64,000 nucleotides of DNA from Pseudoclavibacter sp. AY1H1. Lineage in GTDB: Bacteria; Actinomycetota; Actinomycetes; Actinomycetales; Microbacteriaceae. Below the pieces are notes generated by a model. The model was not told the DNA's origin and did no database searches. It worked only from the letters and a program-made list of their open reading frames with translations. A program made the translations under genes and the position numbers. Shown here piece by piece: positions 46,162 through 53,751 of the stretch (its first letter is position 1; every line of letters starts with the position of its first letter). Location: the NCBI RefSeq assembly GCF_002931055.1, contig NZ_PSXX01000003.1, forward strand, positions 124,001-188,000, in the 5' to 3' direction.

Positions 46162-47370
46162 ATGACAAAGCCACTCGGCGTCGCCGTCATCGGCGCAGGC
46201 ATGGCCGGCCGCGCGCACGCCGCCGCCTACCGCGTCGCATCCACCCTCTACAGCCCCACGCTGCCCGAGATCCGCCTCGTCTCGATCGGAGACGTCAACC
46301 CGGAGTTCGGCGCACTCGCCGCCAAGCGCTTCGGCTATGAGCGCACCGACTCCTCCTGGCAGGCCATCGCGGCGGCCGACGACATCGACGTCGTCAGCGT
46401 CGTCATCGCGAACTCGCTGCACCGCGAGGTCGTCGAGGGCCTCCTCGCCGCCGGCAAGCACGTGCTCTGCGAGAAGCCGCTCAGCGACTCGATCGAGGAC
46501 GCCCACGCCATGGCGGATGCCGCCGAGCGCGCGGACTCCATCGCCCGCGTCGGCTTCACCTACCGCCGCTCCCCCGGCATCGCGTACATCCGCCAGCTCA
46601 TCCAGGACGGAACACTCGGCAAGCTCCTGCACTTCAGCGGTCGCTACTGGACCGACTACGCGTGCAGCCCGACGGCCCCCATGAGCTGGCGCTTCAAGGG
46701 CGGCCCCGGCAGCGGCGCCCTCGCCGACGTCGGAAGCCACATGACCTACATCGCGGAGTTCCTCGGCGGCGAGATCCAGGAAGTCAGCGGAGGCACCCTC
46801 AGCACGGTCATCCACGAGCGGCCACTCCCGCTCGGCGCGGTGCTCGGGCACGACCACGCAGCGGTCAGCGACACGTTCGAACCCGTCGAGAACGACGACT
46901 ACGCGGCGTTCTCGCTCGAGTTCGCCCAGGGCGCAGGAGCCATCGAGGTCTCCCGAGTCGCCAGAGGCCACGCGAACAGCCTCATCTTCGAGGTGTTCTG
47001 CGAAAACGGCGCCGCCCGCTACGACCAGCGCCGCCCCTCCGAGATCGAGCTCTTCCTCAACGACGCCCCATCCGCCCAGAACGGGTACCGCCAGATCATC
47101 CTCGGCCCGGAGCACCCCTACATCGCCGGCGGTCTCGCGATGGATGCCCCCAGCGTCGGCTTCGGCCAGAACGAGGCCTTCTCCTACCAGGCCCGCTCCT
47201 TCCTCGAGGAGGTGGCGGGGATCTCGGAAGAGGACTCGCTCCCCCGCTGCGCGAGCTTCGAGGAGGGAATCCACAACATGGAGCTCCTCCACGCCGTCGC
47301 CGAGTCGGCCGCGGCGGACGGCGCAGCCGTCCGCATCTCCCCCACCAGGGCACAGAAGAACGGAGCCTGA
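46162..47370 (+). CDS. Gfo/Idh/MocA family oxidoreductase
   Basis: A 402-residue NAD(P)-dependent dehydrogenase: Rossmann motif GVAVIGAGMAGRAHAAAY, catalytic Lys in VLCEKPLSDSIEDAH, substrate-side residues in GRYWTDYACSPTAPMSWRFK, and GALADVGSHMTYIAEFLGG with the Asp/His pair. Longer than IolG and distinct from it; similar proteins act on scyllo-inositol, inositol stereoisomers or other cyclic polyols and sugars. Start ATG 46162 follows AGGAGAACCA. It ends one base before the next gene. Confidence 0.88.
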   Translation: MTKPLGVAVIGAGMAGRAHAAAYRVASTLYSPTLPEIRLVSIGDVNPEFGALAAKRFGYERTDSSWQAIAAADDIDVVSVVIANSLHREVVEGLLAAGKHVLCEKPLSDSIEDAHAMADAAERADSIARVGFTYRRSPGIAYIRQLIQDGTLGKLLHFSGRYWTDYACSPTAPMSWRFKGGPGSGALADVGSHMTYIAEFLGGEIQEVSGGTLSTVIHERPLPLGAVLGHDHAAVSDTFEPVENDDYAAFSLEFAQGAGAIEVSRVARGHANSLIFEVFCENGAARYDQRRPSEIELFLNDAPSAQNGYRQIILGPEHPYIAGGLAMDAPSVGFGQNEAFSYQARSFLEEVAGISEEDSLPRCASFEEGIHNMELLHAVAESAAADGAAVRISPTRAQKNGA

Positions 47371-47371
47371 C

Positions 47372-48376
47372 ATGCGTCTCGGCGTCTACAACGCGATCCT
47401 CCACGACCGCTCGCTCCCCGAGGCGATCCAGGTCGTCTCCGAGCTGGGCCTCACCGGCATTGAGCTCAACTCCGGCGGGTTCCTTCCCGCCACGCACATC
47501 CCGAACTTCGACGAGATCCTTGAGAGCGACGAGGCCAGGGACGCGTTCCTCGCGCAGTTCGAGGGCACCGGCGTCTCGATCGCCGGCCTCAACTGCAACG
47601 GCAACCCGCTGCACCCTGACCGTGCGATCGGCGAGCAGCACGCCGAGGACATCCGACGCTCGATCCGCCTCGCCGCTCGCCTCGGACAGGACCGGGTCGT
47701 CACGATGTCGGGACTGCCCGGCGGCGAGCCCAGCGCGACCACCGTGAACTGGGTCGTCAACGCCTGGAACTCGGCGGCGCTCGACGTCATCGACTACCAG
47801 CTGGACGTGGCGGCGGAGTTCTGGACTGAGATCGACGAGCTCGCTCGCGAGCACGGCGTGAAGGTCGCGCTTGAGCTGCACCCGCAGAACGTGGTGTTCA
47901 ACCCCGCGAACTTCCGCGAGCTGATCAAGCGCGCTGGCACGACGAACATCGGCGTCGAGCTCGACGCCTCGCACCTCTTCTGGCAGCAGATGGACCCGGT
48001 GGCAGTCGTCCGCGACCTCGGCGAGTGGGTCTTCCATGCGGCAGCGAAGGACGTGCGCGTCAACCCGGCGGCTGCGATCTACGGCGTACTCGACAACCAG
48101 TTCCGCAAGCTCTCGGCGGACGAGCCGCGCACCAATCTGGGCGGCGACGAGTGGGCGAACGAGTGGCCGAAGAACTCCGCGTGGGACTTCGTCGCGCTCG
48201 GGCGCGGCCACGACACGGCGTTCTGGACGGAGTTCCTTCGCGCGCTGCACGAGGTCGACCCGGAGATGTGGGTCAACATCGAGCACGAGGACACCTCGCT
48301 CGGCCGCATCGAGGGCCTCGAGGTCGCCGCGAAGGTGCTCACCGACGCGGATGCAGCCCTCGAGGCCTCGCTCTGA
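47372..48376 (+). CDS. sugar phosphate isomerase/epimerase (TIM barrel)
   Basis: A 334-residue AP-endonuclease-2 superfamily protein. It begins MRLGVYNAILHDRSLPEAI; candidate metal ligands are Glu in KVALELHPQN, Asp in GVELDASHLFWQ, His in WVFHAAAKD and Glu in WVNIEHEDT, all typical of this isomerase group. It follows the Gfo/Idh gene after a single base, so the two act as a pair: an oxidation followed by an isomerisation or epimerisation. No ligand can be named. The terminator at 48443 follows. Confidence 0.87.
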   Translation: MRLGVYNAILHDRSLPEAIQVVSELGLTGIELNSGGFLPATHIPNFDEILESDEARDAFLAQFEGTGVSIAGLNCNGNPLHPDRAIGEQHAEDIRRSIRLAARLGQDRVVTMSGLPGGEPSATTVNWVVNAWNSAALDVIDYQLDVAAEFWTEIDELAREHGVKVALELHPQNVVFNPANFRELIKRAGTTNIGVELDASHLFWQQMDPVAVVRDLGEWVFHAAAKDVRVNPAAAIYGVLDNQFRKLSADEPRTNLGGDEWANEWPKNSAWDFVALGRGHDTAFWTEFLRALHEVDPEMWVNIEHEDTSLGRIEGLEVAAKVLTDADAALEASL

Positions 48377-48442
48377 CCCCACTCTGACCCCGCTCTCACC
48401 TCAGACTCGGGTGCGACTCTTCTGCGAGAGCCCCGCGCCTGA

Positions 48443-48481
48443 CCACAAGGGCCGCATCCGCATGGATGTGGCCCTTCGTGG
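48443..48481 (+). terminator. terminator after the dehydrogenase-isomerase pair
   Basis: A 13-bp stem with one G-T pair (48447-48459 with 48464-48476), loop GCAT and short flanking pairing, lies 67 bases after the stop and ahead of the tautomerase operator. Confidence 0.75.
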
Positions 48482-48502
48482 CCTCGGTGCCCATCCGTCA
48501 TT

Positions 48503-48512
48503 TGTTAGGACA
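48503..48512 (+). promoter_or_regulatory. variant inositol-type operator TGTTAGGACA
   Basis: One mismatch from the iolC/iolT operator and in nearly the same context as the iolC site (ATTTGTTAGGACATTAGGA against TACTTTGTCAGGACATTAGG). It lies 76 bases before the tautomerase start. Confidence 0.65.
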
Positions 48513-48587
48513 TTAGGACTTTTGCCACTAGAATCGGAGCGCAGACAACACACGTCACCTTCCCCTCGACCTCAAGGACACCGCACC

Positions 48588-48995
48588 ATGCCTCTCGTAC
48601 GCATCGACGTCAACGCCGGCCGCAGCCCCGAGCAGATCTCGTCCATCGCCGACGCCATCCACGACGCCATCGTCGCCGAGTACGGGATTCCCGCTCGCGA
48701 CCGGTTCCAGATCATCACCGAGCACCAGAACGGGCAGATCATCGCCCAGGATGCCGGCCTCGGCTTCGAGCGCTCGTCAGGTGTCGTCATGATCCAGATC
48801 TTCACGCAGCGCGGACGCACGCCCGAGGCGAAGCAGTCGCTCTACGCCCGCATCGCCGAGGCGCTCGGCGAGCGCGGCGTCGAAGGCAACGACGTCTTCA
48901 TCGGCTACGTCGAGAACGGGCCGGAGGACTGGACCTTCGGCTTCGGCCGCGCCCAGTACCTCACGGGCGAGCTCGCGGTGCCCAACCGCGCATAG
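48588..48995 (+). CDS. tautomerase family protein
   Basis: A 135-residue protein of the 4-oxalocrotonate tautomerase/MIF superfamily. It begins MPLVRIDVNAGRSPEQISSI, so Pro becomes N-terminal after Met removal and acts as the catalytic base; Arg in IPARDRFQIITEH and the later segment VFIGYVENGPEDWTFGFG complete the pattern of the 130-residue two-domain subgroup. It would interconvert keto and enol forms. It has its own operator and terminator, and through that operator is linked to the inositol regulon, where cyclic ketones and enols are intermediates. Confidence 0.87.
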   Translation: MPLVRIDVNAGRSPEQISSIADAIHDAIVAEYGIPARDRFQIITEHQNGQIIAQDAGLGFERSSGVVMIQIFTQRGRTPEAKQSLYARIAEALGERGVEGNDVFIGYVENGPEDWTFGFGRAQYLTGELAVPNRA

Positions 48996-49018
48996 CGCTC
49001 TCCCCCGAGGCTCAACGC

Positions 49019-49049
49019 AGAACGCCCACGGCTCAGCCGTGGGCGTTCT
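49019..49049. terminator. bidirectional terminator between tautomerase and gntR
   Basis: A perfect 14-bp stem (49019-49032 with 49036-49049) with loop TCA and TTCTT at the right edge lies between two convergent genes and can end both transcripts. Confidence 0.9.
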
Positions 49050-49067
49050 TCGTGCAGCAGAGTCGGG

Positions 49068-49844
49068 TCAGCGCTCGACGAGCGTGATCTCGAACGTGTA
49101 GAGGTCTGGACGATAGCAGTGGCGGCCGTACTCGACCGCGCGGCCCGTTGCGTCGAAGGCGACGCGCGACATGGTGAGCACCGCGGCACCGCCGGAGAGG
49201 TCCAGCAGGCGCTCCTCTTCACGCGAAGCCGTGCGCGCACCGATGCGCTGCTTGGCGATGCGCATCGTTACGCCGCGGGCCCGGAGGAGCTGGTAGAGCC
49301 CATGCTGGACGAGTTCGTCCTCCGTCAGCTCGACGAACGGCTCCGGCAGCACGTTGTCGAGGATCGCCAGCGGGACCCCATCCGCGCTCCGAAGGCGCGA
49401 GATGTGCAGCGTCGGGCTCCCCACCTCGATGCCGAGGGTCTCGGCGAGCTCTGGGGTCGCGTCCTCCACCCGCCGCGAGAGGAGCGTCGTGGTGGGCTTC
49501 TGCGCCGAGCGCTCGAGGTCCTCGAAGAGGCTCGTCAGCTCGACGTTGCGGGTCACGGGGCCGTGCACGACCTGCGTGCCGACGCCCCGGCGGCGGACGA
49601 GCAGGCCCTTGTCGACGAGTTCCTGGATGGCGCGCCGGACGGTCGGGCGGGAGAGACCGAGGCGATGCCCGAGCGAGATCTCGTTCTCGAGCTTGGATCC
49701 GGCCGGAAGCGTGTCGTCCCTGATGGCCTTCTCGATGCGCTCCGACACCTGGTGGTACAGGGGCACAGGGCTCGAACGGTCGATGCCGACGAACAGCCCG
49801 AGTGGCAGTCGGGCCTCGCCTGTTGCTGCAGCTTCATTGCTCAA
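49068..49844 (-). CDS. GntR family transcriptional regulator (HutC/UTRA type)
   Basis: A 258-residue regulator. The N-terminal winged helix is PLYHQVSERIEKAIRDDTLP, then GSKLENEISLGHRLGLSRPT and VRRAIQELVDKGLLVRRRG; the C-terminal UTRA ligand domain includes PTLHISRLRSADGVPLAILD and VEYGRHCYRPDLYTFEITL. HutC-type GntR proteins bind short inverted repeats and release them on binding sugars or acids. It borders the inositol region and is a strong candidate for the TGTCAGGACA-binding repressor. The TTG at 49844 is chosen because GGAG lies eight bases upstream; an in-frame codon at 49931 lies inside a terminator hairpin. Confidence 0.85.
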   Translation of the reverse strand: MSNEAAATGEARLPLGLFVGIDRSSPVPLYHQVSERIEKAIRDDTLPAGSKLENEISLGHRLGLSRPTVRRAIQELVDKGLLVRRRGVGTQVVHGPVTRNVELTSLFEDLERSAQKPTTTLLSRRVEDATPELAETLGIEVGSPTLHISRLRSADGVPLAILDNVLPEPFVELTEDELVQHGLYQLLRARGVTMRIAKQRIGARTASREEERLLDLSGGAAVLTMSRVAFDATGRAVEYGRHCYRPDLYTFEITLVER

Positions 49845-49887
49845 TGACGCACTCCTCGGACGACTTGATGACGTGACAATGCTACTC

Positions 49888-49915
49888 GGGCGACGGAGAG
49901 TTCTCTCCGTCGCCC
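49888..49915 (-). terminator. ffh terminator hairpin
   Basis: A 13-bp stem (49888-49900 with 49903-49915) lies 37 bases past the ffh stop and before gntR on the same strand. Confidence 0.75.
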
Positions 49916-49951
49916 GCGGCGAGGCGGACACGCCGCCCCGAGAGCTTGTCG

Positions 49952-51523
49952 CTAGCCGCGCCCCAGGTACTTCTGGAGCTGCTCGAGCTCGGCCTCGTTC
50001 GGCTGACCATCACCGGCCGCCTGGCGCCCGAAGCCCGCTCCACCGAACGCGCCGCCGGGACGCTTCGGAGCCGACGCCTCCTCGATGGCCTGCTGGGCGC
50101 GCTTTGCCGGGTTGCCGCTGCGCTTGCCCTGCTGCTTCTTCTTCCCGCCCTTCGCGGGAGCCTTGCGTCCGCCGTGCTGGCCCGGAATGGGACCCATGCC
50201 CGGGATCTGCGGGGTGCCGCCGCGGGCGACGGTCTTCATCATCTTCGCCGCCTGCTCGAAGCGCTTGACGAGCTCGTTGACGTCGGTGACCGTGCGGCCG
50301 GAACCGCGGGCGATGCGAGCGCGGCGCGAGCCGTTCAGCAGCTTCGGGGTCTGGCGCTCGGCCTTGGTCATCGACTGGATGATCGCCTCGGTGCGGACCA
50401 GCTCGCGCTCGTCGAAGTTCTCGAGCGCCTCCTTCATCTGGCCCATGCCCGGGAGCATGCCCATCATCTTCTTGAAGTTGCCGGCCTTGCGCAGCTGCTG
50501 CATCTGCTTCAGGAAGTCGTCGAGCGTGAAGTTCTCGGTCGCGAGCTTCCCGGCGATCTCCATCGCCTCGTCCTCGTCGAACGCCTTCTGGGCCTGCTCG
50601 ATGAGGCTGAGGATGTCACCCATGTCGAGGATGCGCTTCGCCATGCGGTCGGGGTGGAAGACCTCGAAGTCGTCGAGCCCCTCACCGGTCGACGCGTACA
50701 TGATGGGGCGCCCAGTGAGCTGCGCAACCGAAAGGGCGGCACCACCGCGGGCGTCGCCGTCGAGCTTCGAGAGCACGACACCCGTGAAGTCGACGCCCTC
50801 CTGGAAGGCCTTGGCCGTGGCGACGGCGTCCTGGCCGATCATGGCGTCGATGACGAAGAGCACTTCGTCGGGGCTCGTGGCGCGGCGGATATCGGCCGCC
50901 TGCTTCATGAGCTCCTGGTCGACGCCGAGGCGTCCGGCCGTGTCGATGATGACGACGTCGTGCAGCTTGTCCTTCGCGAAGCGGACGGCATCCGTCGCGA
51001 CGCGAACCGGGTCGCCGACGCCGTTGCCCGGCTCGGGTGCGTAGACCTGCACGCCGGCCTGCTGGCCGACGACCTGCAGCTGCGTGACGGCGTTCGGGCG
51101 CTGCAGGTCGGCGGCGACGAGCAGCGGCGTGTGCTTCTCGCCCGCGAGTCGCTTCGCGAGCTTGCCCGCGAGCGTCGTCTTGCCCGCACCCTGCAGACCG
51201 GCGAGCATGATGACCGTCGGCGGCTGCTTCGCGTACTCGATCTGGCGGGTGTCGCCGCCGAGGATGCGCACGAGCTCCTCGTTGACGATCTGCACGACCT
51301 GCTGCGCGGGGTTGAGGGCGCGATTGACCTCGTCGCCGAGGGCGCGCTCGCGCACGTGCGCGGCGAAGTCCTTGACCACGGGAAGCGCGACGTCGGCTTC
51401 GAGCAGGGCGCGACGGATCTCGCGCACGGTGCCGTCGACGTCGGCGGGCGTGAGCTTGCCCTTGGAGCGGAGGCCGGCGAGCGTCTGCGTCAGCCGGTCA
51501 GAGAGGTTCCCGAAAATGGCCAT
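49952..51523 (-). CDS. ffh: signal recognition particle GTPase Ffh
   Basis: A 523-residue SRP54 protein that binds signal peptides of nascent membrane proteins. The N domain (residues 1-85), then the G domain with GLQGAGKTTLAGKLAKRL, AADLQRPNAVTQLQ, DTAGRLGVDQELMKQ and SKLDGDARGGAALS, then the Met-rich M domain (KQMQQLRKAGNFKKMMGMLP, GSRRARIARGSGRTVTDVNE). The C-terminal ~90 residues are a Lys/Gly/Ala-rich extension usual in Actinobacteria. It works with ftsY at 56213. Confidence 0.97.
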   Translation of the reverse strand: MAIFGNLSDRLTQTLAGLRSKGKLTPADVDGTVREIRRALLEADVALPVVKDFAAHVRERALGDEVNRALNPAQQVVQIVNEELVRILGGDTRQIEYAKQPPTVIMLAGLQGAGKTTLAGKLAKRLAGEKHTPLLVAADLQRPNAVTQLQVVGQQAGVQVYAPEPGNGVGDPVRVATDAVRFAKDKLHDVVIIDTAGRLGVDQELMKQAADIRRATSPDEVLFVIDAMIGQDAVATAKAFQEGVDFTGVVLSKLDGDARGGAALSVAQLTGRPIMYASTGEGLDDFEVFHPDRMAKRILDMGDILSLIEQAQKAFDEDEAMEIAGKLATENFTLDDFLKQMQQLRKAGNFKKMMGMLPGMGQMKEALENFDERELVRTEAIIQSMTKAERQTPKLLNGSRRARIARGSGRTVTDVNELVKRFEQAAKMMKTVARGGTPQIPGMGPIPGQHGGRKAPAKGGKKKQQGKRSGNPAKRAQQAIEEASAPKRPGGAFGGAGFGRQAAGDGQPNEAELEQLQKYLGRG

Positions 51524-51602
51524 AGTCCGCCCATTTTAGCTGAGGCCGGGGAGTCTGGTGTGCGGGGTGGCCTGAGAGAAGCACAACTGGGATCATCGGA
51601 GC

Positions 51603-52187
51603 ATGACCAGCGCTGCTCCCCTGATCCTCCCCTTCGAGGGCAAGACCCCCCGCATCCACGAGACCGCCTGGATCGCGCCTGGCGCCGTCATCATCGGCGA
51701 CGTCGAGATCGGCCCCGAGTCCTCGGTCTGGTACGGCTGCGTCCTGCGAGCGGATGTGGGCGGCCGCATCGTCATCGGCGCACGCTCGAACCTGCAGGAC
51801 GGCACGGTGGTGCACGTCGAGCACGACGTCGACACGATCATCGGGGACGACGTGACGGCGGGCCACCAGGCGCTCCTCCACGGCACGACGATCGCGAACG
51901 GATCCCTCATCGGCATGAAGGCGGCGTGCCTGTCCCGCTCGGTGATCGGCACCGGGGCGCTCGTTGCTGCCGGCGCCGTCGTCCTCGAGGGTGCGAGCAT
52001 CCCCGACCGCGTGCTCGCCGCCGGCGTGCCCGCGAAGGTGCGACGCGAGCTCACACCGGAGGAGAGCCAGGCGTTCATCCCGCACGCCGCCGGCTACGTC
52101 GCCCTCGCGAAGCGCCAGAGCCCCGCGAGCGCGGCCGTGACGCTCGGCGAGGCGCGTGGCGGTGAGGAGACGCCGACGCGCCAATAG
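51603..52187 (+). CDS. gamma carbonic anhydrase family protein
   Basis: A 194-residue left-handed beta-helix protein made of hexapeptide turns (for example GAVIIGDVEIGPESSVWYGC). The three metal ligands expected for gamma-CA are present in HVEHDVDTIIG and TAGHQALLHG. Homologues such as YrdA/PaaY may have carbonic anhydrase or thioesterase-type roles, so the reaction is uncertain. First of a short rightward set, ten bases before the SCO4848 gene. Confidence 0.9.
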   Translation: MTSAAPLILPFEGKTPRIHETAWIAPGAVIIGDVEIGPESSVWYGCVLRADVGGRIVIGARSNLQDGTVVHVEHDVDTIIGDDVTAGHQALLHGTTIANGSLIGMKAACLSRSVIGTGALVAAGAVVLEGASIPDRVLAAGVPAKVRRELTPEESQAFIPHAAGYVALAKRQSPASAAVTLGEARGGEETPTRQ

Positions 52188-52196
52188 GCTGGGGGC

Positions 52197-52412
52197 ATGG
52201 TCTTCCTCGCAAGCATCGCGCTGCTCGTCGGCGCCGTCTTCAACGTCGTCGTCTGGCCCTCGTTCTACCGGCGAGTCTCGAACGACCCGCGGGCACGCGA
52301 CGAGAACGGACGCCCGACGCGATTCCTCACGGTCCACGCCGTCCTGGTGCTCGCGGCTCTTGTCATCGGCATCGCCCAGGCACTGCTCGGCATCCTCCTG
52401 CTGACGAACTGA
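52197..52412 (+). CDS. SCO4848 family membrane protein
   Basis: A 71-residue protein with two membrane helices (LASIALLVGAVFNVVVWPSF and LTVHAVLVLAALVIGIAQAL) joined by a polar loop with WPSFYRRVSNDPRA. This is the actinobacterial SCO4848 family, function unknown. It lies ten bases after the carbonic anhydrase gene and is likely cotranscribed. Confidence 0.85.
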   Translation: MVFLASIALLVGAVFNVVVWPSFYRRVSNDPRARDENGRPTRFLTVHAVLVLAALVIGIAQALLGILLLTN

Positions 52413-52552
52413 CGAACTGACGAGGCGAGCGGAGACCGGACACCGCTGACCCGCGTCGCCGCTCGCGGACCGAGGCCCGACGGGCACGGAGCGCCAGCAC
52501 AGGCTGCTCGGCTTGACTGGTGGCATCCCTCGTCGACCGATTGGCCACCGTC

Positions 52553-53728
52553 ATGACCAAGCGCACCGCTCCCCTGCTCGCCCTCGCCGCCGTCGCAGCG
52601 CTGACGCTCGCCGGATGCGCGCCGACGCCGGAGCAAGCCGAGCCGAGCGCCTCCGCGTCGGCGAGCCCGCCGCCAGCATCCACGACCCAGGCGCCGCCAA
52701 CGACACCCGAGGCGGCCGGGGAAGAGGCCGGCCCCGTCGCCCCCGTCGGCGACCCCCGAGTGGTCACGACCGGGCTCCAGGCGCCCTGGTCTGTCGTCGA
52801 GCTCGAGACCGGCGACTTCCTCGTGAGCGAGCGCGACACGGGGCAGATCGTCGAAGTGTCCGCCGACGGCTCGAACCCCAACCGCGTCGTCACGACCATC
52901 GCCGACGTCGAGCCCGGCGGCGAGGGCGGCCTGCTCGGCCTCGCCATCGCCGGCACGAGCGACGACGAGGCGCAGTGGCTGTACGCGTTCTACACGGCGG
53001 CCTCAGACAACCGCATCGTGCGCTTTCCCATCACCTGGGAAGGCGGCGTCGGCGTCGGCAGCCCTGAGGTCGTCGTGGACGGCATCGCGAAGGCTGGCAA
53101 CCACAACGGGGGCAGGCTGGCCATCGGGCCGGACGGCTACCTGTACGCGGCGACCGGCGACGCATCCCAGACCGAACTGGCGCAGGACCAGAACTCGCTC
53201 AACGGCAAGATCCTGCGCATGGAGCTCGACGGCTCCCCCGTCGCCGACAACCCCTTCGGCAACCGCGTCTACTCGATGGGCCACCGCAACCCGCAGGGCC
53301 TCGCGTTCGATGGCTCCGGGGCGCTGTGGGCGAGCGAGTTCGGGCAGAACACCTGGGACGAGCTGAACAGGATCACGGCGGGCGGCAACTACGGCTGGCC
53401 CATCGTCGAGGGGCAGGGCGACGACGCCACGTTCGTGAACCCCGTGCTGCAGTGGTCGACGAACGAGGCAAGCCCGAGCGGCCTCGCCTACTCGCGCGAC
53501 ACCCTCTTCATGGCGGGGCTCGGCGGCGAGCGGCTCTGGAAGATCGCCATCCCGGAGGCGTCGGAGGCGAGCGACGAAGCGCTCTACGTCGACGAGTTCG
53601 GCCGGCTCCGCGACGCGGTCGTGACCTCCTCCGGGAGCCTGCTCGTGCTCACGAACAACACCGACGGGCGCGGGTCACCGCGCGACGGTGACGACACGCT
53701 CCTGGAGTTCACGCTCGACGCATCCTGA
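52553..53728 (+). CDS. PQQ-dependent sugar dehydrogenase-like lipoprotein
   Basis: A 391-residue exported lipoprotein: leader with lipobox LTLAGC (Cys at about residue 22), an Ala/Ser/Pro-rich spacer, then a six-bladed propeller of the glucose/sorbosone dehydrogenase type. Characteristic segments are EGGLLGLAIAG, AGNHNGGRLAIGPDGYLYAA, MGHRNPQGLAFDGSGALWAS, and EFGQNTWDELNRITAGGNYG. Homologues oxidise aldoses using PQQ; whether this organism makes PQQ is not visible here. Anchored outside the membrane. Confidence 0.88.
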   Translation: MTKRTAPLLALAAVAALTLAGCAPTPEQAEPSASASASPPPASTTQAPPTTPEAAGEEAGPVAPVGDPRVVTTGLQAPWSVVELETGDFLVSERDTGQIVEVSADGSNPNRVVTTIADVEPGGEGGLLGLAIAGTSDDEAQWLYAFYTAASDNRIVRFPITWEGGVGVGSPEVVVDGIAKAGNHNGGRLAIGPDGYLYAATGDASQTELAQDQNSLNGKILRMELDGSPVADNPFGNRVYSMGHRNPQGLAFDGSGALWASEFGQNTWDELNRITAGGNYGWPIVEGQGDDATFVNPVLQWSTNEASPSGLAYSRDTLFMAGLGGERLWKIAIPEASEASDEALYVDEFGRLRDAVVTSSGSLLVLTNNTDGRGSPRDGDDTLLEFTLDAS

Positions 53729-53751
53729 CCCGCTCCGCGCCGGAGACACGC

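Noticed and set aside
49834-49847. Inverted repeat TCATTG-CT-CAATGA at the gntR start as an autoregulatory site
   Set aside because: It overlaps the TTG start region and does not resemble the TGTCAGGACA sites; with a single occurrence it may be chance.
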